Part shown: piece after piece, positions 1 to 7,802 of the stretch
Layout: each line of letters starts with the position of its first letter
How positions within the stretch are numbered: position 1 is the first letter of the stretch
Assembly: GCA_036733345.1 (NCBI GenBank)
Contig: DAINAR010000083.1
Span: 1 to 8,902 of the forward strand
DNA from: JAFGMQ01 sp036733345
Lineage (GTDB): Bacteria > Desulfobacterota > DSM-4660 > Desulfatiglandales > Desulfatiglandaceae
Direction: 5' to 3'
DNA: 8,902 nt
Notes under the pieces: generated by a model
The model's input: the letters and a program-made list of their open reading frames with translations, nothing else
Database searches by the model: none
What the model was told of the DNA's origin: nothing
Made by a program: the position numbers and the translations under genes

Positions 1-975
<975 letters not shown>

Positions 976-1040
976 TATTTATGAAAAGATTTAATTCCTT
1001 ATTTTTTTTCTTAGGGGCCTAAAACGGCATCACTATTTAG

Positions 1041-1053
1041 TTTTCAAAGAACA
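1041..1053 (-). promoter_or_regulatory. boxA-like antitermination site in the rRNA leader
   Basis: Read on the minus strand the site is TGTTCTTTGAAAA, close to the boxA consensus TGCTCTTTAACAA of bacterial rRNA leaders, where NusB and S10 load the antitermination complex. It lies about 66 nt upstream of the predicted mature 16S 5' end and just downstream of the proximal promoter, which is where boxA is expected. The assignment rests on similarity and position only. Confidence 0.7.
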
Positions 1054-1066
1054 AAAGTTGAGTAGT

Positions 1067-1095
1067 AATATAATCAAAATTAAATTGAATGTCAA
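1067..1095 (-). promoter_or_regulatory. rRNA promoter P2 (proximal), sigma70 type
   Basis: On the minus strand a perfect -35 hexamer TTGACA (1095-1090) is followed after 17 nt by TATATT (1072-1067), a five-of-six match to TATAAT. Transcription should start near 1060, giving a leader of about 85 nt before the 16S gene, with the boxA-like site at its beginning. The fit to consensus and the position directly upstream of an rRNA gene make this a strong prediction. Confidence 0.82.
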
Positions 1096-1133
1096 GATAT
1101 TTGCTGTTCAATTCGCTCAACTCAAAAAAGAAT

Positions 1134-1162
1134 CTTATATAATTGAACTTTGTAGTTGTCAA
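1134..1162 (-). promoter_or_regulatory. rRNA promoter P1 (distal), sigma70 type, with AT-rich UP-like region
   Basis: A second perfect TTGACA (1162-1157) is followed after 17 nt by TATAAG (1139-1134), five of six matches to the -10 consensus. It lies 67 bp upstream of P2 with the same geometry, giving the tandem arrangement known from rRNA operons. The bases upstream of the -35 (about 1163-1200) are almost entirely A and T, as in an UP element bound by the RNA polymerase alpha subunit. This stretch runs directly up to the stop codon of the aminotransferase gene. Confidence 0.75.
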
Positions 1163-1201
1163 CATATTTTATTGATTATTTTTACAAATAAAATACGAAA
1201 A

Positions 1202-2350
1202 TTATCTTTTGAAAAAAAACGATATCATATCAACAGTATAAATGATTTGCTCTTCCGTCAGCTCCGGAAAAATTGGCAGCGCAAGAGTTTTTTCTGCTGC
1301 TTTTACTGATATTGGAAAGTCTTCAGTTTTATAACCGAGGTAGCTAAAACACTGTTGCATGTGAAGTGGTACAGGATAATAAATTTCGCATCCTATTCCA
1401 TTTTCATTTAAATGTTTCCTGAGAGCATCTCTCTGGTCCTTTACTTCAACAACGAACTGATTATAAATATGTCTTTTTGAGACATCAACAGGCAATAAAA
1501 TTTCAGTTAGATTCTTTTCTTGAAAAAGATTTCGATACAGCTTCGCGTTTTCACGTCTCCTTTGTGTCCATTCATCAAGATATTTTATTTTAACCAGTAA
1601 AATAGCAGCCTGGAGTGCATCCAATCTGAAGTTTCCCCCAATCACACTGTGATAATATTTAGGCCGTGATCCATGGACACGCAAAATTTTTAAGTAATTA
1701 TACAGTTGTTCATCGTTTGTTGTTACCATTCCGCCATCGCCAAATGCACCCAGGTTTTTTGATGGAAAAAAGGAAAAACAACCATATGTGCCCATAGAAC
1801 CGGCCCTTTTTATTGTTCCGTCAAGGAATTGATATTCAGATCCGATAGCCTGTGCAGCATCTTCAATTACAGTCAAACCAAAGTCATCCGCTATCTTTAG
1901 AATAGGTTCCATGTCTGAACATTGACCAAAGAGATGAATGGGTATAATGGCCTTCAGCTTTGAGATTTGCTCTTTATTCATTGAATCAAGAGTAGCCTCA
2001 AGTTTCAGCGGATCCATATTATATGTCCTTTCATCGATATCCACAAATATTATCTTAGAACCTATCCTTGCTATGGCGCCAACTGTGGCGAAAAATGTAT
2101 ATGGAGTTGTAATGACAATATCTTCAGGTCCTAAGCCTGAAGCCATAAGAGATATTAACAGGGCATCAGTACCGGAAGAGACTCCCACGGCATGGTTGCA
2201 GCCGCAATAATCAGCTACCTCCTTTTCAAACTTTTCGACATTGGGTCCAAGGATAAATTGCTGAGAATTAAAAACTTCCTCAACTGCAATTGCTATTTCA
2301 TCTTTAATTTTTTCATACTGCTTTTTTAAATCCAGCAATGGAACTCTCAT
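1202..2350 (-). CDS. DegT/DnrJ/EryC1/StrS-family PLP-dependent sugar aminotransferase
   Basis: The 382-residue protein is a full-length member of the family that transfers an amino group, usually from glutamate, to a keto group on a nucleotide sugar. Such products feed O-antigen, capsule or glycoprotein glycan synthesis in the cytoplasm. Visible landmarks are the N-terminal VPLLDL start, SSGTDAL around residues 58-64 (phosphate-binding region), IEDAAQAIG around 162-170 with D164 facing the PLP ring nitrogen, and SFFPSKNLGAFGDGG around 193-207 with K198 as the predicted Schiff-base lysine. The pattern resembles WbpE/WlbE-type enzymes acting on UDP-3-keto-N-acetylglucosaminuronate, but the substrate cannot be fixed from sequence. 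The N-terminus matches the family's usual beginning. An AGGAGG at 2369-2364 is a good ribosome-binding site, though 13 nt from the ATG is long. No sugar-pathway genes flank it, and rRNA promoters start about 40 bp downstream of its TAA. Confidence 0.93.
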   Translation of the reverse strand: MRVPLLDLKKQYEKIKDEIAIAVEEVFNSQQFILGPNVEKFEKEVADYCGCNHAVGVSSGTDALLISLMASGLGPEDIVITTPYTFFATVGAIARIGSKIIFVDIDERTYNMDPLKLEATLDSMNKEQISKLKAIIPIHLFGQCSDMEPILKIADDFGLTVIEDAAQAIGSEYQFLDGTIKRAGSMGTYGCFSFFPSKNLGAFGDGGMVTTNDEQLYNYLKILRVHGSRPKYYHSVIGGNFRLDALQAAILLVKIKYLDEWTQRRRENAKLYRNLFQEKNLTEILLPVDVSKRHIYNQFVVEVKDQRDALRKHLNENGIGCEIYYPVPLHMQQCFSYLGYKTEDFPISVKAAEKTLALPIFPELTEEQIIYTVDMISFFFKR

Positions 2351-2800
2351 TTTTTATTATATTCCTCCTGGTTAATGTTTATTAATTCATAAAAAAGTTC
2401 AATTCTCCTTCATGGACGTGATTTCAGGATCTGAGTTAAACTCCATCTTTTTGTCATTACAATGATAAGTAAAAGAAGCAGGTTGCAATATGCCAGTTAA
2501 GGAGTCATTAATTTCTCTTAGACCTTAACCCGTTAAAATTTATCTCTTTATTCCTCTTAAATATAAAAATGAATTATCAGCGTTTAATCTGGATTCACCT
2601 CGCTTCAGGCGGGTTATCAGTTTACACTGCCTTAAAAATATAGTTTTTTACAAATTACAGATCCATCAGGAGTTTTAATTACCAGAGACTATCAATATTA
2701 ACTTCCGGAAGGATTAGCTATAAGTATTTAAAAATAACCAAGTATCCGCAGAAGGCTAAGGCTGTTTTACGAAGCTAATCAATTCATAGAATTAATGTTA
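2351..2800. other. 450-bp AT-rich intergenic region, no convincing gene
   Basis: This gap separates the deacetylase stop from the aminotransferase start. No frame on either strand gives a credible protein; the frames I could follow by eye stop within about 20 codons. Small symmetric elements are present: TTAACCCGTTAA at about 2525-2536, GAGTTAAACTC at 2433-2443, TTCCGGAA near 2704-2711, and a weak GC-rich hairpin with one bulge at about 2598-2613. None is followed by a T-run that would make a clear intrinsic terminator. It should carry the promoter of the aminotransferase gene. The best candidate is TTGACA at 2812-2807 (inside the end of the upstream gene) with TATGAA 18 nt downstream, which is only moderate. 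It may be a regulatory leader, a small RNA or decayed coding sequence. Confidence 0.5.
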
Positions 2801-3946
2801 TCAACCTGTCAACTCTGAAACAGGTACTAATTCGAAATCATTTTTTATCTGCGGAAAATATTCTTTTAAAACCTCAAGGGTTTCCTTGTGAGGATGACCT
2901 ATTGCTATTGCTGAACCTGAATGCCTGGCTATATTAAGCAGTCGTTTCATTTGCATCTCTATTGCCTTTATATCAAGATCATTGTCAAGGAATACATTCC
3001 TCGATGCAGCGGGAACGCCAATTTTATTTGCTTCCTGAAAACCAACTGTGCCGCTGGTTGTTCTGCTGTCAATGAAGAAAAGACCTTTTTTCTTAAGCTC
3101 TTTCAAGACAATCCCCATTTTTTCTCGATTCTCCGTAAATGATGATCCCATATGATTGCTTATGCCACTAATTCCATTGGCCTCCAATAAAGCCTGCTCA
3201 AGGGTTGAGCATATTTCCTTTTCCTTCATTGATAATAAAAGAGCTCCTGGCCCCGGATCTATAGAAGGGTAGTTCTTTGGCTCCATTGGCAGGTGTAATA
3301 GTACCTCATGTCCATTTATAATTGCCTTTTGTGAGATAATTTCTGTAAAGGGACCATAAGGCAGAATCGAAAAAGTAATTGGAAAATCAAAATCTAAAAA
3401 TTCAAAGGCCAAATCTGATTCGTAGCCCAAATCGTCAATAATGATAGCTATTTTTGGTCGAAAATATTTAGAAGGTTGTTCCTTCTCGTTAATTTTAATA
3501 ATTATTTTATGGGTTAAAAACTCTCCCATAAAGATATGTAGAATTATTTCATTTTCTGATTTGTCTGCCTTTAAAAGCTTTATCAACTGGCCAGCTTTTT
3601 TTATTTCAGAATTAAGAGCACTCTGAAAATAATGCGCCGATTTGGAATCTGGAAATTTAACCAGAATCTCTGTAAATTCCCAGAAGTTTCCATTCAGATG
3701 TCTTGGTTGAATATCCAAAAACAATACATCACTTTGTTTGGTACCATTTATATAGAGGGATTCATATATAGCGTAATCAATTTTTCTCACGCTTTTGTGA
3801 AAATTTCCCCCAGTTGTATATATTTCTTCATAAACCGGAGCCGAGGACTTCAATTGATTATTAAAGAATAATAAATACAGGCTAAAAAAGGAGGCGCAAA
3901 CAATAAATGTAATTATGACAGCAGAGTGAGTCTTTCTGATTTTCAT
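2801..3946 (-). CDS. Divergent polysaccharide deacetylase (YibQ / DUF610 type), membrane-anchored
   Basis: The 381-residue protein starts with a short basic segment and one hydrophobic helix (about residues 9-28), an uncleaved signal or membrane anchor that would place the rest in the periplasm. Residues about 35-160 form a poorly recognisable linker domain. Residues 163-381 are the divergent polysaccharide deacetylase domain: KIAIIIDDLGY (165-175), LLHLPMEP (216-223), SNHMGSSF (263-270), FFIDSRTTSGT (290-300), RNVFLDN (316-322) and AIGHPH (348-353). These fit the NodB-like fold with its Asp and His residues, but enzymatic activity has not been generally established for this family. In E. coli yibQ sits beside envC, and here the gene follows envC and a C-terminal protease, supporting a cell-wall role. 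The start codon has no clear Shine-Dalgarno sequence; an overlapping ATG four bases upstream is out of frame. Confidence 0.92.
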   Translation of the reverse strand: MKIRKTHSAVIITFIVCASFFSLYLLFFNNQLKSSAPVYEEIYTTGGNFHKSVRKIDYAIYESLYINGTKQSDVLFLDIQPRHLNGNFWEFTEILVKFPDSKSAHYFQSALNSEIKKAGQLIKLLKADKSENEIILHIFMGEFLTHKIIIKINEKEQPSKYFRPKIAIIIDDLGYESDLAFEFLDFDFPITFSILPYGPFTEIISQKAIINGHEVLLHLPMEPKNYPSIDPGPGALLLSMKEKEICSTLEQALLEANGISGISNHMGSSFTENREKMGIVLKELKKKGLFFIDSRTTSGTVGFQEANKIGVPAASRNVFLDNDLDIKAIEMQMKRLLNIARHSGSAIAIGHPHKETLEVLKEYFPQIKNDFELVPVSELTG

Positions 3947-4199
3947 TCATAGACCATTTATTTCAATTTATCAGCTAATTGGGAGCCTTGTAGTAAATAA
4001 AAATAAAGTAAGTTTAGTTATTCCCTTGAGCCTCTCATTTACCCCCTTTAGAGAATGTGGGCTTTAATACCGATTAAGGATTTATGGATTCCCGCCCCAA
4101 ATTTGATATGCAGCATTAATTGAAAATCCTGCTGCGAAAAGAGAAATAGATTTCCCCATTCATTGTGCCTGAAGGGCATGAGACCCTATTTTGAAGCCT
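3947..4199. other. 253-bp intergenic region between the protease and deacetylase genes
   Basis: No gene is visible. The stretch holds an inverted repeat GCAGCA/TGCTGC (4110-4115 and 4130-4135, 14-nt loop), and a short TGCC/GGCA stem at 4167-4179. A 6-bp inverted repeat TTGAAG-C-CTTCAA (4191-4203) covers the protease stop codon. None is followed on the minus strand by a T-run, so a standard intrinsic terminator is not supported. The gap is long for an operon interior, so the deacetylase may have its own promoter, but I could not pick out a good one. Confidence 0.4.
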
Positions 4200-5531
4200 T
4201 CAAGGTGTACCTTTGATTTGGGAAAAAATTGTCCAGCTCTGCAACAACTGAAAGGCCTGACGGATCTGATTATCTTTTTCGAGCAAATTTTTGGCAAACT
4301 CGTCTCTGTCACTATCCTGTCGCGATTTTTCCGATTCCCTGGTATCAGAGTCATTATCGAGCACATTGCCTTCTAAATCTTCTTCTCTGAAGAAATGAGT
4401 TTCTTTCTTTTCCTTTTTTTCTTCCTGCGGCATAAAAGCTATCTCAATGTCTGGTGTAATTCCGCTGGACTGAATGGATTTACCACTTGGTGTGTAATAT
4501 CGGGCAGTAGTCAGGCGCAGCCCTGAACCATCTGAAAGGGGCAGTATTGTCTGAACGGAACCTTTCCCAAAAGTTCTTGTGCCTAATATCAGGGCCTTTT
4601 TATTATCCTGCAAAGCGCCACTGACAATTTCCGCTGCGCTTGCACTTCCACCGTTTACAAGGACAATAATAGTGTAATCAATTTTAGTGCTGTTTTCATG
4701 AGCGGAAGCCGTGATATTATGGGCATTATTTCTCCCTTTTGTGCTGACGATAATACCGGAATCAAGAAAGATGTCTGATACTTCAATAGCCTGAGATAAA
4801 AGTCCTCCAGGGTTGTTTCTTAAATCCAGGATCAGACCTTTGATTTTTCTCTCATTTTTCAGTTCTTTAATTACAGATGAAAGGTCCTCTGCAGTTTTGC
4901 TTTGGAAATTGGATATTCTGATATATGCAATATCAGGACTCAAAAGGTTGTGCCTTACGCTTTTTAATGGAATTACATCTCGTGTTATCGAGAACTCAAG
5001 AGGCTTATCAGATCCTTCACGTAAAATGGTAAGGTTGACTTTGGTCCCTTTTGGACCTCTGATTTTTTTTACTGCCTCCAGCATCGTCATATCCTTGGTT
5101 GGTTCATTTTCAACCTTGAATATTTTGTCACCAGCCTTGATTCCGGCCTTATAGGCCGGAGTATCTTCAATAGGGGATACCACCGTAAGGATATTATCTT
5201 TAATTGTTATCTCAATACCAATGCCGGTAAAAGATCCTTTTGTTTCAAGCATAAATTCGCTGTATTCTTCTTTTGTCATAAAAGAGGAATGGGGATCAAG
5301 GTCTCGGATCATGCCTTTAATGGCTCCATAGATCAGATCCTTGGGTTCCTGTGTTTCGACATAATTATTCTCTATCTGCCTTAATACCTCTGTAAAGAGT
5401 TCGATATTTTTATAAACATCTTTAGTGTCTGCGTTTACCTCGTAATTATTACCCTTCAGAAAGAGTGCACCGCAAACAATCAAAGAAATCAGAATAATAC
5501 TGATGGAAAATTTCGTTTTTGAAACTGACAT
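4200..5531 (-). CDS. ctpA: S41-family carboxy-terminal processing protease (CtpA/Prc-like)
   Basis: The 443-residue protein is a periplasmic serine protease with a Ser-Lys dyad that cleaves proteins at or near the C-terminus. An N-terminal hydrophobic helix (about 9-27) directs export. A helical N-terminal region containing DLDPHSSFM (77-85) is followed by a PDZ domain (about 99-170) with GSFTGIGIE and AGIKAGDKI. The S41 core (about 195-365) follows: LILDLRNNPGGLL (233-245), NGGSASAAEI (293-302) and FGKGSVQ (321-327). By comparison with E. coli Prc and B. subtilis CtpB, the catalytic residues should be S298, K323 and Q327, all present. A charged, low-complexity linker (about 370-412) precedes the usual C-terminal LLxSWxIF helix. 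A GGGAGT ribosome-binding site lies 6 nt before the ATG. Relatives degrade or are linked to peptidoglycan hydrolases and their regulators, which fits the envC gene upstream; the substrate here is unknown. Confidence 0.95.
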   Translation of the reverse strand: MSVSKTKFSISIILISLIVCGALFLKGNNYEVNADTKDVYKNIELFTEVLRQIENNYVETQEPKDLIYGAIKGMIRDLDPHSSFMTKEEYSEFMLETKGSFTGIGIEITIKDNILTVVSPIEDTPAYKAGIKAGDKIFKVENEPTKDMTMLEAVKKIRGPKGTKVNLTILREGSDKPLEFSITRDVIPLKSVRHNLLSPDIAYIRISNFQSKTAEDLSSVIKELKNERKIKGLILDLRNNPGGLLSQAIEVSDIFLDSGIIVSTKGRNNAHNITASAHENSTKIDYTIIVLVNGGSASAAEIVSGALQDNKKALILGTRTFGKGSVQTILPLSDGSGLRLTTARYYTPSGKSIQSSGITPDIEIAFMPQEEKKEKKETHFFREEDLEGNVLDNDSDTRESEKSRQDSDRDEFAKNLLEKDNQIRQAFQLLQSWTIFSQIKGTP

Positions 5532-5537
5532 ATTTTT

Positions 5538-5543
5538 ACTCCC
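5538..5543 (-). promoter_or_regulatory. Ribosome-binding site of the ctpA-like gene
   Basis: On the minus strand GGGAGT lies 6 nt upstream of the ATG at 5531. It supports this start and shows that the gene is initiated independently, unlike the overlapping ftsX and envC starts upstream. Confidence 0.7.
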
Positions 5544-5616
5544 GAAGCAGGCCTATGGCTTGATACATATAACTGTATTTTTCCTTCCAGTTAGCCTTTT
5601 ATATTACTACAAATCG

Positions 5617-5709
5617 ATAAAAAATAATATGACAAACATACTCTGCTAGCCTTAAAGTCACCTTTAATTGATTCGGGCATTAATGACAATAAAAAAATAA
5701 TATGCCAAA
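5617..5709. repeat. Near-perfect 20/21-bp direct repeat pair upstream of the ctpA-like gene
   Basis: ATAAAAAATAATATGACAAA occurs at 5617-5636. It recurs at 5689-5709 with one extra A in the A-run and GCC in place of GAC. The copies are in the same orientation, 72 bp apart start to start, in the 190-bp gap between envC and the protease gene. In the direction of transcription each has a T-run of 6-7 bases. The downstream-gene position would suit a pair of regulator-binding sites or a promoter region, but AT-rich sequence can produce such matches by chance. Confidence 0.5.
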
Positions 5710-5721
5710 AATATTTTGATA

Positions 5722-6894
5722 TCAGCGAGGCTTTAACCATTTTAGAGGATCAAGATTTTCTCCTCCTCTTCTAATCTCAAAATACAGCTTTTGATTCTCC
5801 GAAGATCCATTTCCAGCCAACAATCCGATTGTATCGCCGACTGCTACCAGATCTCCCTCTTCGGTTTTTCTCTCGGAAAGATTTGCTGAGATCGTAAAAA
5901 ACCTTGAACCGTGATTTATTATAACAATATCACCATAACCCTTAATACGTCCGGAAAAAACTACCTTTCCTGAGAAAACGGCCTTAACCCTGTTATCGGA
6001 TGCGCCTTCGACAAAAATACCTCTTTCAAAAATCGGCCTCACTGATTTTGAAATTCTATCATCTTTGACTATCCTTCCAGCCAAAGGAAAAGGCAATTGC
6101 CCCTTTGAGTCAATAAAATGAGAGGGCTGGGGAATTTCCATCGTTTCATTTTTTCCAATATCCAATATAGTCTGCCTAAGGTCCTGTGCGGCAAGCTGCA
6201 GTTCTTTCACGGCCGTCTCATAGAATTCTTTCTCTTTGTGGATTTTGACAAGATGAATTACTTTTTTTTCAAGGTCTTTTTCCAGGGTCTTCATGCGCGC
6301 TGTTTCTTTAATTACAATAGCTTCTTGTCCGGCAATTTCTTCATTTATTTTTAGAATTCCAGTTTTATACTCTTGCCATTCATTAGCCAGTTTTTCAAGA
6401 AATTCTCTGTCTTCATTCATAATAGATTTTATATATTTTACTCTGTTAAAAAATTGGTCTAAGCTTTGAGAATTGATCAATATTGTTATATACTGTTTTC
6501 TTTTTGCGTATTTATATAATGCCACCAGTCTCTCAGCAGCCCTTTCCTCAGTATGTTTTTTTTGTTTTTCCAGATTTAATGCTTCTTGCTTCAGTTTTTC
6601 ACTTGAATGATTGGACTGTGAGATTTTTTTTCTCAATTCCTTTATGCGCTGTTTTTTTTCAGAGACTTCTTTTTCAAGGGCAGCTAATTGCATGAGAAGG
6701 TCTTTCTCCTGGATATTATATGCTTCAAATTTGGATTTTTCACTCAAGAGCCTGTTTTCGATGTCTTCTATTTGTTCGTGTTTATTATGCTGAGCAGAAT
6801 AGGAGATGCCATTTAAGAAACCTGACAGGAAAAAAAATACCACTAAGGATGAAATGACGATATCTTTTAGTGAGAAAATATATTTCATTTTCAT
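5722..6894 (-). CDS. envC: EnvC-like murein hydrolase activator with degenerate LytM (M23) domain
   Basis: The 390-residue protein has an N-terminal signal or anchor helix (about residues 11-31), long charged coiled-coil helices (about 38-125 and 155-245), and a C-terminal LytM/peptidase M23 domain (about 265-390). In the LytM domain the fold-defining segments are present: RGIFVEGA (291-298), VKAVFSGKVVFSG (303-315), GYGDIVIINHG (319-329) and KLYFEIR (369-375). The first zinc-binding HxxxD motif is absent and the usual LHFEIR histidine is Y371. The domain should therefore not cut peptidoglycan itself, as in E. coli EnvC, which instead activates amidases AmiA and AmiB under control of FtsEX. 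Its ATG overlaps the ftsX stop by ATGA and has no Shine-Dalgarno of its own, pointing to translational coupling with its membrane partner. A second ATG at codon 3 cannot be excluded as start. Confidence 0.93.
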   Translation of the reverse strand: MKMKYIFSLKDIVISSLVVFFFLSGFLNGISYSAQHNKHEQIEDIENRLLSEKSKFEAYNIQEKDLLMQLAALEKEVSEKKQRIKELRKKISQSNHSSEKLKQEALNLEKQKKHTEERAAERLVALYKYAKRKQYITILINSQSLDQFFNRVKYIKSIMNEDREFLEKLANEWQEYKTGILKINEEIAGQEAIVIKETARMKTLEKDLEKKVIHLVKIHKEKEFYETAVKELQLAAQDLRQTILDIGKNETMEIPQPSHFIDSKGQLPFPLAGRIVKDDRISKSVRPIFERGIFVEGASDNRVKAVFSGKVVFSGRIKGYGDIVIINHGSRFFTISANLSERKTEEGDLVAVGDTIGLLAGNGSSENQKLYFEIRRGGENLDPLKWLKPR

Positions 6895-7802
6895 ACAGAA
6901 AAAAAGCGCTCAATTGAAATAAAGCGGCCTGTGGCTATAAAGCTGCCAATAAATCCCAGAGCAGTGCTTATAAAAAAGATCAAAAATAGATATTCCTGAG
7001 GGAGGAAGGTAAAATCAAGAAGGGCAAATGCCAGTATGCCCATATTTTTTGAAGAAATTAGGATATAGCCTGAGAATAGGATCGCAAGAGCAAGGATTCC
7101 GCTCAATATACCCTGTAAAGTTCCTTCAATCAGAAAAGGTATCTTAATAAACCAGTCCGTAGCTCCTACCAGTTTCATAATTTCAATTTCCTCTTTACGT
7201 GAATATATAGTCAGTTTTATCGTGTTAGTTACAATCAAGAGAATACCCATGCAAAGCAATCCAGCGATAATAAATCCAATCAATTCAACAGTATTCATAA
7301 TAACTTCCAAGCGTTTCAGCCATTCGTCACTGTATTGAACATCCTCCACCCCTTCCATTTTCAGGATCTCTTCCTTAATCTTTTGAGGTTGTATTTTCTG
7401 GTCCTTTATTTTTTTAAAAACTAATTCAAAAGAAGCCGGGAGCGGGTTGCTTGAGAGGCCCCCAAGAAGATCGGAGTGAGTTCGCAATGACCTCTTTAGC
7501 TCCTTCAGCGCCGTTTCTTTTGAAATAAATCGTTTGATTTCAACATTAGGCAATTCACTCAGAAAATCCTTAATGTTATTCTTATTCTGTTCGCTTATTT
7601 CGTCCTGCAGATATACCGACATCGAAAGAGAAGAACCTATCCCATGAAGCCAGGTGTTCAGGTTCACAAACAGGATAAGAAATGTTCCAAAGATAAGCAT
7701 TGAAACGACCATAGTAACAATGCCGATTAAATGGACAACTCTATTGTTTATTATATTTAAAAGACCTTGTCTAAGTAAATATGGCAACTGTCCAAATTTC
7801 AT
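6891..7802 (-). CDS. ftsX: Cell division ABC-type transmembrane protein FtsX
   Basis: The 303-residue protein is the membrane half of the FtsEX complex, which transmits ATP hydrolysis in the cytoplasm to peptidoglycan hydrolase control in the periplasm. It has the FtsX layout: a cytoplasmic N-terminus, TM1 (about 23-47), a periplasmic domain (about 50-168) with the conserved NPLPASFEL segment (119-127), then TM2 (about 171-193), TM3 (about 222-250) and TM4 (about 271-292). The cytoplasmic segment SRKEEIEIMKLVGAT (201-215) is the conserved loop that contacts the ATPase. The periplasmic loop is expected to bind the coiled coil of EnvC, whose gene follows with a 4-base overlap. The start overlaps the ftsE stop by ATGA, so the three proteins are probably made in a fixed ratio. 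Confidence 0.96.
   Translation of the reverse strand: MKFGQLPYLLRQGLLNIINNRVVHLIGIVTMVVSMLIFGTFLILFVNLNTWLHGIGSSLSMSVYLQDEISEQNKNNIKDFLSELPNVEIKRFISKETALKELKRSLRTHSDLLGGLSSNPLPASFELVFKKIKDQKIQPQKIKEEILKMEGVEDVQYSDEWLKRLEVIMNTVELIGFIIAGLLCMGILLIVTNTIKLTIYSRKEEIEIMKLVGATDWFIKIPFLIEGTLQGILSGILALAILFSGYILISSKNMGILAFALLDFTFLPQEYLFLIFFISTALGFIGSFIATGRFISIERFFSV

Noticed and set aside
1007..1021. Palindrome TTAGGGGCCTAA next to an A/T-run in the rRNA leader, resembling a terminator
   Set aside because: On the transcribed strand the hairpin is followed by A residues, not U residues, and its loop would be too small; termination here would also silence the rRNA operon.
2410..2457. A 15-codon minus-strand frame upstream of the aminotransferase gene that could be a leader peptide
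   Set aside because: It has no ribosome-binding site, no run of regulatory codons and no associated terminator hairpins.
2598..2613. GC-rich patch that could be part of a dispersed repeat family
   Set aside because: Only one copy is visible in the window and its hairpin is short and bulged.
4191..4376. Overlapping opposite-strand frames inside the protease, envC, ftsX and ftsE genes
   Set aside because: They are shadows of strongly supported genes and show no recognisable domain or ribosome-binding site.
5676..5707. Possible terminator after the envC-like gene (GGCAT/ATGCC flanking a T-run)
   Set aside because: The T-run lies inside the loop instead of after the stem, and the stem is only five clean base pairs, so it does not fit an intrinsic terminator.
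5722..6894. Reading the EnvC-like protein as an active M23 zinc endopeptidase
   Set aside because: The HxxxD motif is missing and the LHFEIR histidine is replaced by tyrosine, so the metal site is not intact.
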